DNA of 16,750 nucleotides, from the NCBI GenBank assembly GCA_964002385.1, contig CAXFFS010000028.1, positions 1-16,750 of the forward strand, given 5' to 3'. The position numbers and the translations under genes are program-made. The number at the start of each line of letters is the position of its first letter. The first letter of the stretch is position 1. The DNA is from AEGEAN-183 sp964002385 (lineage in GTDB: Bacteria > Pseudomonadota > Gammaproteobacteria > Magnimaribacterales > Magnimaribacteraceae). A model generated the notes under the pieces. The model searched no databases and was not told the DNA's origin. It saw only the letters and a list, made by a program, of their open reading frames with translations. Shown one piece after another: positions 1 to 7,975 of this stretch.

Positions 1-1409
1 CCTGCAATTAAGAGAACATTACTCTCTTTACTAGCTTTCATTTTATTAAGACAATAAAGAATAGCCTCCTTCCTGTTTGGTATTATTTTTATTCTAGTTT
101 TATTTTTTATGCCTTGATTAATTTCTTCAATAACATCAAATTCATTTTCTGTTCTTGGATTGTCATTAGTAATTACCAGGAAATCAGACAATAATTCTGC
201 GACTTGTCCCATTTTCGGTCTTTTATCTCGGTCTCTGTCGCCACCACAACCAAAAATGCACCAAAGATTAGAATTCTTAAAAGCTTCTTTTAGTTCAGTA
301 AGAGAGGTCTCTAAGGCTTCTGGAGTATGGGCATAATCTATGAAGCACTTATCTTTTTCACTTAACAGTATTAAGTCCATTCTTCCTCTAGGAAAGTCTA
401 GATTCTTTAAATAAGGATAAACTTTATCTAAATCAAAACCTCTTGAAAGAAAGGCTGCTAAAGCGCATATAACATTTGACGCCAAAGGTTTAGATATTGT
501 ACTCAATGAAAAATAAACTTTTTGCTCAGGAGTTTTAAGCTTGACATCGATACATCCATCTTCAGTCCTTAAAAAGGAATAATGGAAATCAGCTCCTGCC
601 TGACTCGAAACAGAAAAAAATGAGTGAGGCTCTTTACTCTTTTGAAGGTCCCTATATATTTCTTTACCTAATAAGTTATCAATATTTAAGATTATATTTT
701 TGGGTCTAAGTTCAGTAAAAAGCTTCTTTTTAGCATTTTTATAAGATCTAATATTTTTATGGTAATCCAAATGATCTTGGGAAAAACTTGTCAAAATTGC
801 TGTGTCGATTGAGGTACCAACAACTCTAGATTGGTCTAATCCATGGGAAGAGACTTCAAAGGCAACTTGTCTAGTATTTTTTTTGACCATCTCATGAAAA
901 TATCTTTGTAAAGTAACAGGATCCGGAGTAGTTAAAGAAGAAGGAAAGTTAAAACCCTTTCCATCAAAAGAAGTTCCGATAGTACTAATATAGCCACATT
1001 GATGATCAATTAATTTAGCTATTTGGGAGATTAATTCCACACAAGAAGTTTTTCCATTGGTGCCTGTTACTGCAAAAGTCTCAAGCTTTTGTGATGGATG
1101 ATTAAATAGTCTTGAACTAATAACGCCTAGATATTTTTTCAAATCTTTTAAATAAAGAATATTTGAATCCTGAAACTCCTTACTGTCTGTTAAGCAAAAT
1201 ACTGCCCCTTTTTTAAAAGACTCTTCGATAAAATGATTTCCATTAACTTTTTCTCCTTGTACAGCGCAAAAAAGAAAATTCTGGTTTACCTCTCTACTAT
1301 CTAAACTTATTCCATCAATCAAAAGATTGCTAAAACTTCCCAGATTCCCTTTAAAGAGTCCTTCTAAAAGAACACCTAAACTTACAGGCGCAGAAGTAAT
1401 TTTTTCCAT
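1..1409 (-). CDS. murE: UDP-MurNAc-tripeptide synthetase MurE (3' end cut by window)
   Basis: MurE is the cytoplasmic ligase that adds the third amino acid to UDP-MurNAc-L-Ala-D-Glu using ATP. I translated the open frame by hand: it stays open for 469 codons to the window edge. The P-loop TGTNGKTS is at residues 115-122, followed by TTPDPVTLQ (about 160), the EVSSHGLDQSRV stretch (about 185-196), QDHLDYH at 211-217 with Lys227 where the family has its carbamylated lysine, IDYAHTPEALE (about 357-367) and GCGGDRDRDKRPKMG. The specificity motif DNPR is at 416-419, which in this family marks meso-diaminopimelate rather than lysine as substrate. E. coli MurE has about 495 residues, so some 25 C-terminal residues are missing. 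The ATG overlaps the ftsI stop by one base (TAATG), so the two are probably translationally coupled. An AGG about 7 bases upstream can serve as ribosome site. Confidence 0.97.
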   Translation of the reverse strand, partial: MEKITSAPVSLGVLLEGLFKGNLGSFSNLLIDGISLDSREVNQNFLFCAVQGEKVNGNHFIEESFKKGAVFCLTDSKEFQDSNILYLKDLKKYLGVISSRLFNHPSQKLETFAVTGTNGKTSCVELISQIAKLIDHQCGYISTIGTSFDGKGFNFPSSLTTPDPVTLQRYFHEMVKKNTRQVAFEVSSHGLDQSRVVGTSIDTAILTSFSQDHLDYHKNIRSYKNAKKKLFTELRPKNIILNIDNLLGKEIYRDLQKSKEPHSFFSVSSQAGADFHYSFLRTEDGCIDVKLKTPEQKVYFSLSTISKPLASNVICALAAFLSRGFDLDKVYPYLKNLDFPRGRMDLILLSEKDKCFIDYAHTPEALETSLTELKEAFKNSNLWCIFGCGGDRDRDKRPKMGQVAELLSDFLVITNDNPRTENEFDVIEEINQGIKNKTRIKIIPNRKEAILYCLNKMKASKESNVLLIA

Positions 1410-3052
1410 TAAGAACCTGATTCTAAGGCATGTATAGATTGTCCAACTACTTTAGAAAAAATTGGAGCAGCAACAGAGCCTCCTGAATGGATATCTTTGG
1501 TTATTCCGTGTAAGACTATAACAGCTAAAAGTGATGGATCTTCAGCCGGAACAAATCCTGCAAAACTAGTTGAATAGGTTGTTAACCCATCTCTTTTCTT
1601 CTTCGAAGTACCCGTCTTACCGGCTACAACTTTTCCTTCTATCTTAGCTTTCCTAGCAGTGCCAGATCTAGAATTTACGGTTTCTACCAACATAGAGTTT
1701 ATTAATTTAGCAGTGTTCTTAGATAAAACCCTAACGTCAGGTTTTGGGTTACTTAGAGCCTTGTCGTAAAAAAGATTTAATTCCTTAAATATTCCTTCGT
1801 TAGCAAATACTTGATAAGCCTGAGCTATTTGAAGGGCACTCATAGAAATTCCGTAACCGTAACACGAGCTTACCTTATCTCTATCACTTAAGGCTGATGC
1901 TTGAGGTAAGAATCCTTCTCTAGCAGGAATCAAAATGTTTACTGGCTGAGAGCCTATTCCGAAGTTAGAAAATACATGAACCAGGTGTTCAGCACTTTGA
2001 TCTTTGCACAACTTCACCATTCCAACATTACTTGAATAAGAAATAATTTCACTTAAAGATAAATTGCCATAATCTCTAAAATCACTAGTTTTATATCCTT
2101 CATATTCTATCCAGCCGGGAGAAGTACTTATTCTAGTATCCTTATCAACTTTTTTTGAGCTAACTATGGCAGCCATAGCAATTGGCTTTGCTACTGACCC
2201 TGGTTCAAAAATATCTACTGTTGCTCTATTCCTAAAAACACTCAGATCTTTAATTCCTCTCCTATTGGAAGGATTAAAAGTTGGATAGTTAATTAAAGAT
2301 AGAATCTCAGCTGTTTTAGGATTAACTATAACAATACTCCCTGACTCAGCTCCAGACTCTTCAACTGCTTTCTTTAATTCATGATGAGAAATAGATTGTA
2401 GTCGTATATCAATAGTTAATTTAAGATCTAAACCTTGCTTAGGTGAACTCCTTTCCCCTCCAATAGTTCCTATTGGACTTTTTAATCCTGTGAATCCACC
2501 ATCTTCACCTTTAAGTAATTTATTAAAAACCAGTTCAGCACCTTGTATACCTTTCCTGTCAATGTCTGTAATTCCTACCACATGAGAGCTGATCTCTCTT
2601 TGGGGATAACTTCTCTGAAGATTTTGCTTAAAAAATATTCCCTCAATATTCAAACGTTCAAGCTCTATTTTTTTTTCTTCTCCGATATGTCGAATTATTT
2701 CTACGTGGCCCTTTCGCTTAAGTATTTTTTTTATCTTGTCTATATTAATTTGCAGTAAGGAAGTTAAACTGCTGATCTCATTTTTTTTTGGTTTAAATAA
2801 ACTCAGATCAGCGATTACCGTATACCCAGTTACATCAACGGCCAACAGTCTGTTATTTCTATCTAAAATTTTTCCTCTTTTAGCTAAGGTATAGCTTTCT
2901 AGAGCTATTCTTGTATCAAGTTGTTTTTTTATGAACTCGTCTTGAAAAACTTGAATATATATTAGTCTTGATAACAGTAAGACAAAGCCGATAAGAAAAA
3001 CAAGCTGTATAAAAAAAGATCTTCCAGAATAATTTACTACTCTAGAAATCAT
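1409..3052 (-). CDS. ftsI: Septal peptidoglycan transpeptidase FtsI (PBP3)
   Basis: FtsI cross-links septal peptidoglycan together with the glycosyltransferase FtsW; it is anchored in the inner membrane with its catalytic domain in the periplasm. The 547-residue protein has a short cytoplasmic start, one membrane segment at about 13-32, a PBP dimerisation region at about 50-210, and the transpeptidase domain. The active-site motifs are all present: SxxK as Ser286-Val-Ala-Lys289 within EPGSVAKP, SSN at 340-342 and KTG at 479-481. Length is close to E. coli FtsI (588), the shortfall being mainly in the cytoplasmic start. It begins 11 bases after ftsZ ends, with no clear Shine-Dalgarno sequence, so it probably depends on readthrough from ftsZ. 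Its position after ftsZ instead of after ftsL is the odd point. A class B PBP of the elongasome (PBP2) is less likely because murE follows directly. Confidence 0.96.
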   Translation of the reverse strand: MISRVVNYSGRSFFIQLVFLIGFVLLLSRLIYIQVFQDEFIKKQLDTRIALESYTLAKRGKILDRNNRLLAVDVTGYTVIADLSLFKPKKNEISSLTSLLQINIDKIKKILKRKGHVEIIRHIGEEKKIELERLNIEGIFFKQNLQRSYPQREISSHVVGITDIDRKGIQGAELVFNKLLKGEDGGFTGLKSPIGTIGGERSSPKQGLDLKLTIDIRLQSISHHELKKAVEESGAESGSIVIVNPKTAEILSLINYPTFNPSNRRGIKDLSVFRNRATVDIFEPGSVAKPIAMAAIVSSKKVDKDTRISTSPGWIEYEGYKTSDFRDYGNLSLSEIISYSSNVGMVKLCKDQSAEHLVHVFSNFGIGSQPVNILIPAREGFLPQASALSDRDKVSSCYGYGISMSALQIAQAYQVFANEGIFKELNLFYDKALSNPKPDVRVLSKNTAKLINSMLVETVNSRSGTARKAKIEGKVVAGKTGTSKKKRDGLTTYSTSFAGFVPAEDPSLLAVIVLHGITKDIHSGGSVAAPIFSKVVGQSIHALESGS

Positions 3053-3063
3053 TTAATGCAACT

Positions 3064-4230
3064 TTAATCTAATTGGGTTCTAACAAAAGAAGGAATATCA
3101 AGAAACTCTTCTTCCTTTTTTACTTGTTTGTCTTTGTCAGGAACCCTATCAAGAGAAGGTGGATTCTCTAAAAGTTGTCTTGCAGCATCACTTAAAGGAA
3201 GTGGCTCTCTTTCTTTTGTCTCTTTTAATTTAACAGTTGAGATGTTAATAGTCTTGGTAGTTGCTGGTGCAGCACCTAGACCTGTAGCTATAACAGTTAC
3301 TTTCAGATCATTTCCTACCTTTTCATCAATCACTGTTCCAGTGACAATAATTGCGTCTTTATCTGCAAAGTTGTCAATGCAATCTCCTACAGCTGTAATC
3401 TCCCCCAAAGTGATCTCTGTACCGGCAGTAATATTTACCAATACACCCTTTGCATCCTTCAGGCTTATGTCCTCTAGCAATTTACTTTCTACTGCCTTTT
3501 CTGCTGCTATTCGTGCCCTGTCAGGGCCTGAACCTATACCAGTGCCCATCATTGCAGTTCCTCTTTCTGACATTACAGTCTTAACGTCTGCAAAATCTAC
3601 ATTTATTAATCCAGGGCACATAATAATATCTGATATCCCTCTGACCGCTCCTGCTAAAACATTATTAGCTTCTTTAAAAGCCTCTATCATTGCACAATCT
3701 TCGCCTAATACTTCAAGTAGTTTTTGATTAGGTATTGTTATAAGAGAATCTACTTCCTCAATCAATTCTTTAATCCCTTCTTTAGCTATCTTCATTCTTT
3801 TTGAGCCTTCAAGTTCAAAAGGTTTAGTTACTACAGCAACAGTTAGTATGTCTAACTCCTTAGCTACTTGAGAAACAATTGGAGCTGCACCCGTACCGGT
3901 TCCACCCCCCATGCCAGCAGTAATAAAAACCATGTCAGTTCCTTTCAACATTTCTGTCAGTCTGTCCCTGTCTTCCAATGCTGCTTCTCTACCTATATCA
4001 GGATTTGCTCCTGCACCTAAGCCATCGGTAATTTCCTTTCCAAGGATAAATTTATGGGGTGCTTTATTTTTATCTAAAGCCTGTTTGTCAGTATTTATAG
4101 AAATAAATTCTGCGCCATTTATGCCTTCCTCAACCATGTGTTGAACCGCATTACCTCCGCCACCCCCAACACCTATGACTTTGATAATTGCGTTGCCTTT
4201 ATTCTCTTCTACTATTTCCCATTCACTCAT
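3064..4230 (-). CDS. ftsZ: Cell division GTPase FtsZ
   Basis: FtsZ is the tubulin-like GTPase that polymerises into the cytoplasmic Z ring. Visible in the 388 residues are the N-terminal glycine-rich nucleotide loop GGGGGNA (22-28), the tubulin signature GGGTGTG (108-114), the T7 synergy loop NVDFAD (210-215) that completes the catalytic site of the neighbouring subunit, a variable linker from about 325 to 376, and the conserved C-terminal peptide DIPSFVRTQLD (378-388) that binds FtsA and ZipA. Length matches E. coli (383). The ATG has a strong ribosome site (GGGAG, 7 bases upstream) in a 21-base gap after ftsA, which fits a need for high expression. Downstream is ftsI, not lpxC as in most gammaproteobacteria. 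Confidence 0.99.
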   Translation of the reverse strand: MSEWEIVEENKGNAIIKVIGVGGGGGNAVQHMVEEGINGAEFISINTDKQALDKNKAPHKFILGKEITDGLGAGANPDIGREAALEDRDRLTEMLKGTDMVFITAGMGGGTGTGAAPIVSQVAKELDILTVAVVTKPFELEGSKRMKIAKEGIKELIEEVDSLITIPNQKLLEVLGEDCAMIEAFKEANNVLAGAVRGISDIIMCPGLINVDFADVKTVMSERGTAMMGTGIGSGPDRARIAAEKAVESKLLEDISLKDAKGVLVNITAGTEITLGEITAVGDCIDNFADKDAIIVTGTVIDEKVGNDLKVTVIATGLGAAPATTKTINISTVKLKETKEREPLPLSDAARQLLENPPSLDRVPDKDKQVKKEEEFLDIPSFVRTQLD

Positions 4231-4251
4231 TCTTTTCTCCCTGGTAAATTT

Positions 4252-5481
4252 TTAAAGATTTCCTCCAAGCCATCTCGATAATCTATTGAAAACATTTTTA
4301 TCTCGATGGATGTAATTCATGTGATCTTCTTGCATTTGTTTATGTCCATAAAGCAATAAGCCGACAGCTGTGGCATAAACAGGATTATGTATAACTTCAT
4401 TAAATCCTCCAACAGTATTAGGCGAGCCTAGTCTTACAGGAGCATGGAATACTTCTTCACCTAGCTCTATAGCCCCTTCAACTTTAGATGCTCCTCCAGT
4501 TAGAACTACCCCTGCTGGTATTAAAGATTCAAACCCACTCAAACTTAATTTCTGCTGAGCCATGCTGAAAATTTCTACATACCTCCTTTCAAGAACATCA
4601 GCTAGTGCTTCACGAGATAATTCTCTCTCGGGTCTACCGCCCATACCAGGAACCATCATCATCTCTTCAGATTGAGTTAAAGAGCTTACGGCACATCCAT
4701 ACCTTTGCTTAATATCCTCAGCTTGAGAAGGCGGAGTCCTCAGAGCTTCTGCAATATCGTTAGTTACATGGTCTCCAGCTATGGAAATTACATCAGTAAA
4801 GGAAATAGAACCCTCTGTGAATACAGCCATATCCGTTGTTCCACAACCGATATCTATTAAACAAACTCCCAATTCTTTTTCGTCGTGGGTCAAAACTGAA
4901 TAGCTAGAAGCCAATTGCTCTAAAACGAATGCCTCAATATCTAAACCACAAGCTGTAACGCATTTATGTATATTTTGAGATGAGTTTTCACTACAAGTAA
5001 CTAAATGCACTTTAGCTTCAAGTCTTGCACCTGCCATGCCTAATGGTTCTTTAATTCCATCTTGTTTGTCAATGATGTAATCTCGAGGCAAAACATGTAG
5101 TAACTTTTGATCAGCAGGAATAGCCATAGCTTGTGCTGTTTCAATGACTCTGTCTACATCACCATACTTAACTTCTCCATCCCTAATAGGTACTACACCT
5201 TCTGAATTTAAACCCCTAATATGACTTCCTGAAATTCCTACATAACAAGAGCTTATATGGCAGCCAGCCATAGACTCTGCTTCTAGAATTGATTTTTTTA
5301 TGGCCTGAGTTGTGGATTCAATATCAACAACCACTCCGTTTCTCAACCCTCTAGAAGGCTGAGTTCCTAAACCAATTATTTCTATATTTTCTTCAGAAGT
5401 TATTTCTGCAACAACAGCTACTACCTTTGAAGTCCCTATGTCTAAGCCGACTAACATTTCGCTTTGATTAACTCCACTCAT
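4252..5481 (-). CDS. ftsA: Cell division actin-like protein FtsA
   Basis: FtsA is the actin-like ATPase that ties FtsZ filaments to the inner membrane and recruits later division proteins. In the 409 residues the phosphate-1 motif GLDIGTSK is at 12-19, the phosphate-2 motif DIGCGTTD at 210-217, and the adenosine motif LTGGASKVEG at about 327-336. The last residues (NVFNRLSRWLGGNL) form the amphipathic membrane-targeting helix expected at the C-terminus. Length is close to E. coli (420). The start at ATG 5481 has an excellent AGGAG site 7 bases upstream in the 14-base gap after ftsQ; Met9 would be an alternative but lacks such a site. The ftsQ-ftsA-ftsZ order itself is the usual one. Confidence 0.98.
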   Translation of the reverse strand: MSGVNQSEMLVGLDIGTSKVVAVVAEITSEENIEIIGLGTQPSRGLRNGVVVDIESTTQAIKKSILEAESMAGCHISSCYVGISGSHIRGLNSEGVVPIRDGEVKYGDVDRVIETAQAMAIPADQKLLHVLPRDYIIDKQDGIKEPLGMAGARLEAKVHLVTCSENSSQNIHKCVTACGLDIEAFVLEQLASSYSVLTHDEKELGVCLIDIGCGTTDMAVFTEGSISFTDVISIAGDHVTNDIAEALRTPPSQAEDIKQRYGCAVSSLTQSEEMMMVPGMGGRPERELSREALADVLERRYVEIFSMAQQKLSLSGFESLIPAGVVLTGGASKVEGAIELGEEVFHAPVRLGSPNTVGGFNEVIHNPVYATAVGLLLYGHKQMQEDHMNYIHRDKNVFNRLSRWLGGNL

Positions 5482-5495
5482 GCTGTTCTCCTTTC

Positions 5496-6161
5496 TTAAT
5501 AAAAAAGAATAGAAACTCCATTGTTATACCTAAAATCCATGTTTCTGATACTATTAAGTTTTCCTGAGAACAGCTCGAACGAGATAAAATCCTCGAGACG
5601 TTCAAGCTGTTCCCGGAAATTCTTTGTTGTAAAAGTTAATTCAGTGCCCTTTTCTGTTGTTACCTTTAGGTATCCTCCTGAACTTAAATTTACCTCTTCT
5701 ACTTTTTCGTTATACCTATTAAGTTGATTTTGAATCTGTCTAGATATATCAAGCAGAATAAACTTGTCTGACTCCCTTCCTCTCAATAAAACTAAATGAA
5801 TATTAGAATCATCAATAGAAGGCTTAATTAATATTCCTGAGTGAGTTAGAAATTTATTGTCACCCCATTTAGCTAGGGGTTGGTGCTCCTTGACCCTAAT
5901 GTTATATCGGTTAGGCCATTTTCTTTTTGCTTGAAAGGCATATACCCAAGTAGTTTTGTATAAATCTTTTGATACGCTAGAAAAATCTATCACTTGTTCG
6001 TTTAAGAAACTCAAAAAAGTTTCTTTTATCAAATCTGAACTAGATAAAATCTTATGATCAGAAGAGATTGAGATATCAATCTCGTTTAAATTCTCATAAT
6101 CAATATTCTTTGAACACCCCAGGCTTAACAGTATTATTATGAGAAAGGTTATTCTTTTCAT
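5496..6161 (-). CDS. ftsQ: Cell division protein FtsQ, with lipoprotein-like N-terminus
   Basis: FtsQ is the periplasmic scaffold of the divisome that binds FtsL and FtsB. Identity rests on the POTRA-like region at about 27-93, ending in the typical stretch with KWPNRYNIRVKEHQPLAKW (81-99), on the beta domain, and on the C-terminal strand DFRYNNG (209-215), matching the E. coli region with Tyr248 that contacts FtsB. At 221 residues it is clearly shorter than E. coli FtsQ (276). The missing part is the N-terminus: instead of about 25 cytoplasmic residues and a long membrane helix there are only Met-Lys-Arg, some 12 hydrophobic residues and LSLGC with Cys16. This looks like a signal peptidase II site. 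The start is fixed: an in-frame TAG lies at 6179-6177 and no start codon lies between. An AGGTG stands about 7 bases before the ATG, which overlaps the ftsL stop (ATGA). Confidence 0.9.
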   Translation of the reverse strand: MKRITFLIIILLSLGCSKNIDYENLNEIDISISSDHKILSSSDLIKETFLSFLNEQVIDFSSVSKDLYKTTWVYAFQAKRKWPNRYNIRVKEHQPLAKWGDNKFLTHSGILIKPSIDDSNIHLVLLRGRESDKFILLDISRQIQNQLNRYNEKVEEVNLSSGGYLKVTTEKGTELTFTTKNFREQLERLEDFISFELFSGKLNSIRNMDFRYNNGVSILFY

Positions 6162-6448
6162 TTTTTTGACACCTGCCTATGAATAACTACTTGCTCTTTT
6201 AATTTGGGTGAGCGCATACCCAGCTTCCCTGTTGCAACTTCTCTGATAGTCAATTGATTTCTGAAATACTCGACTTCGTTTAGTAAAAGATTGGATTTAA
6301 AAGATAAGTCTTCATATTTTTTATTAAACTTCTCTATTTCTGAGAAAGTTACACGATAATCATAAATATTAACTATTAATTGAATTGAACTAGCCATCAG
6401 TCCAAATACAAGTCCAATAAAAAGAAGTTGTTTTCTAATGTTTATCAT
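6158..6448 (-). CDS. ftsL: Cell division protein FtsL
   Basis: FtsL is a small bitopic divisome protein that forms the FtsQLB complex and activates FtsWI. The 96 residues show a short basic cytoplasmic start (MINIRKQ), one membrane segment at about 8-28, a heptad-like periplasmic coiled coil at about 35-67, and the family's terminal signature REVATGKLGMRSPKLKEQVV at about 69-88. Size and position directly after rsmH agree with FtsL elsewhere (E. coli 121 residues, with a longer cytoplasmic tail). It starts one base after rsmH ends, without a clear ribosome site, so translation is probably coupled. Its stop overlaps the ftsQ start, which puts the two interacting partners side by side; in most gammaproteobacteria they lie many genes apart. 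Confidence 0.92.
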   Translation of the reverse strand: MINIRKQLLFIGLVFGLMASSIQLIVNIYDYRVTFSEIEKFNKKYEDLSFKSNLLLNEVEYFRNQLTIREVATGKLGMRSPKLKEQVVIHRQVSKK

Positions 6449-6449
6449 T

Positions 6450-7337
6450 TCAAGCTACTTTCTCTGAAATTCTTAAAATAGCACTCCTGCTTCTTGGATT
6501 TTTTATTATCTCTTCTTTGTTTGGCTTGAAATGCTTTGATCCAACTTTATGAAAAGAAAACTTTTTCCCATCTAAGCTTTTTCCTTGTAGAAATCTCTTA
6601 ACAATTCTGTCTTCTAAAGAATGGAAACTTATAACAGCTAGCCTTCCTCCATTTTTTAGAAGACACCCTGCTGCTATCAATACGTTTTGTAATTCTTCCA
6701 TCTCTGAATTAATCTCCATTCTGATAGCTCTGAAGACATTAGTAGCTGGATGTCTCTTAGATTTTCTTGGTTTACAAGCTACAATAATTTCAATTAAACG
6801 CTGTGTAGTATTTATAGGACTAACATCTCTTTCTCTGCAAATTATTTCAGCTATTTTTCTAGAATTACGCTCTTCACCTTTTTCCCATAAAACTCTAGTT
6901 ATTTCTTCTTTGCTGGATTTGTTCAACCAAGTTTCTGCAGAATCTACATCAGACTGGTTCATTCTCATATCAAGAGGTCCTTGGGTTTGAAAACTAAATC
7001 CTCTTTCTGGATTATCTAGTTGTCTAGAAGAGATTCCTAAATCAACTAAGATGCCATCTAAGCTTTCTCCTGGAAAGTGATCTTCTAGATTTCCAAATTT
7101 ATCATTTATAAAAGAAAACCTCTTGTCCTTTTTGATAACTTCATTGGCTGCTTCAAAAGATTCTGGATCTCTGTCTATGCCTATAAGCTCAGCTTCACTG
7201 TCTAAGTTTTTTAAGATAGCAGAAGCATGCCCCCCTAAACCAAAAGTACAATCAACGTAACTTCCCTTTTTGTTTACTAAGAGGTTCGAGATAACTTGAT
7301 CTACCATAACTGCCTCATGGATTCTAGGCTCCCTCAA
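6450..7337 (-). CDS. rsmH: 16S rRNA m4C1402 methyltransferase RsmH (MraW)
   Basis: RsmH uses S-adenosylmethionine to methylate N4 of C1402 in 16S rRNA; the neighbouring rsmI adds the 2'-O-methyl group on the same nucleotide. In the 295 residues: the start HEAVMVDQVI (7-16), the SAM motif FGLGGH (32-37), Asp55 in GIDRDP, LVDLGISSRQLD (97-108), GPLDMRMN (120-127), SFHSLEDRIVKRF (237-249) and the C-terminal NPRSRSAILR (280-289). Length is normal for the family (E. coli 313). The start codon is TTG at 7337, supported by an AGAGGAG site ending 8 bases upstream and by the distance to the first family motif; no suitable ATG exists nearby. The first four bases overlap the end of mraZ. Confidence 0.97.
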   Translation of the reverse strand: MREPRIHEAVMVDQVISNLLVNKKGSYVDCTFGLGGHASAILKNLDSEAELIGIDRDPESFEAANEVIKKDKRFSFINDKFGNLEDHFPGESLDGILVDLGISSRQLDNPERGFSFQTQGPLDMRMNQSDVDSAETWLNKSSKEEITRVLWEKGEERNSRKIAEIICRERDVSPINTTQRLIEIIVACKPRKSKRHPATNVFRAIRMEINSEMEELQNVLIAAGCLLKNGGRLAVISFHSLEDRIVKRFLQGKSLDGKKFSFHKVGSKHFKPNKEEIIKNPRSRSAILRISEKVA

Positions 7338-7813
7338 AAGGGAATCTCCTCTAACATTGGTGGCAAATCAGAGAGTAAATCTTCTCCTTCAACCTCTAAG
7401 CCTGACTCCTTCTTTTTCCAGTTTTCTATATTCCATAATTCGAATTTAGATCCCATACCTATCAGAGCCACCTGTTTTTTTGGCTGAAGACCTGCAAAAT
7501 CTCTAAGAAGTTTTGGAATTAGTAATAACATTCTTTCAGAAACTTCAAAATCAGTTACGGAAGCACTTCCAAGTATCTTCCACTGAATACCTCGAGTTTT
7601 CTGATTCAGACCTCCTAAGATCTCAAATTTGGAAGCAATTTCCTTCCACAATCTTCCAGGATAAATAAGTAAAGAAGGATATTGGGGGTCTTTAGTGACT
7701 GCGATAGTGCCTTCACAGCTCTGTCTTAATAGGTCTCTATACCTTGCAGGAATGACTATCCTTCCTTTTACATCCAAGGTAAGAAAACTAGATCCATATA
7801 TGCTCAAAGTCAC
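7334..7813 (-). CDS. mraZ: Transcriptional regulator MraZ
   Basis: MraZ is an AbrB-fold, ring-forming DNA-binding protein that controls the dcw promoter in front of its own gene. The first family repeat is clear just after the start (YGSSFLTLDVKGRIVIPARYR, with the DxxxR motif as Asp-Val-Lys-Gly-Arg). The C-terminal half keeps IPKLLRDFAGL and MGSKFELWNIENW, but its second DxxxR motif is degenerate (around FEVSERMLLL). Starting at GTG 7813 gives 159 residues, starting at TTG 7807 gives 157; E. coli MraZ has 152 and begins MFRGA, which aligns with the Ser that follows the TTG. The purine run AAGAAAAG can serve either start only weakly. The frame is open further up to a TTG at 7897, but those codons are made of the upstream repeat array and are probably untranslated. 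Confidence 0.9.
   Translation of the reverse strand: MTLSIYGSSFLTLDVKGRIVIPARYRDLLRQSCEGTIAVTKDPQYPSLLIYPGRLWKEIASKFEILGGLNQKTRGIQWKILGSASVTDFEVSERMLLLIPKLLRDFAGLQPKKQVALIGMGSKFELWNIENWKKKESGLEVEGEDLLSDLPPMLEEIPF
7346..7352 (-). promoter_or_regulatory. Ribosome binding site fixing the TTG start of rsmH
   Basis: AGAGGAG lies inside the last codons of mraZ, 8 bases before the TTG at 7337-7335. It supports the TTG as the true start and suggests coupled translation of mraZ and rsmH. Confidence 0.75.
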
Positions 7814-7849
7814 TTTTCTTAATTTTTTTAACTTAATACCTAATAGAGC

Positions 7850-7889
7850 GTTACCTTTCAGTACACTTTGACACACTTTGACACACTTC
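7850..7889 (-). promoter_or_regulatory. Probable MraZ operator: 10-bp-period repeat array
   Basis: On the minus strand four units follow in exact 10-base steps: GAAGTGTGTC (7889-7880), AAAGTGTGTC (7879-7870), AAAGTGTACT (7869-7860) and the weaker GAAAGGTAAC (7859-7850). The array ends about 37 bases before the likely mraZ start. MraZ is known to bind short direct repeats spaced by one helical turn in front of its gene: TGGG-type units in E. coli and AAAGTG-type units in mollicutes. The function here is inferred from this match and the position. I could not place a convincing -10/-35 pair; TATTAG at 7845-7840 and TATTAA at 7838-7833 are possible -10 elements. Confidence 0.75.
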
Positions 7890-7975
7890 AAGAGCAATTA
7901 CTAGCTATTGTCTCCTAATTAAATGCACTTAAAGAATCAGCTTTTATCGAACAAGAAAAGATAAAAATGAAATTC

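Noticed and set aside
3128..3727. Long plus-strand open frame of 199 codons opposite ftsZ
   Set aside because: It is the antisense shadow of ftsZ, whose protein is conserved throughout; no ribosome site and no recognisable domain.
7814..7897. N-terminal extension of mraZ from TTG 7897
   Set aside because: The codons consist largely of the 10-base repeat array, and MraZ proteins begin just before the first DxxxR motif.
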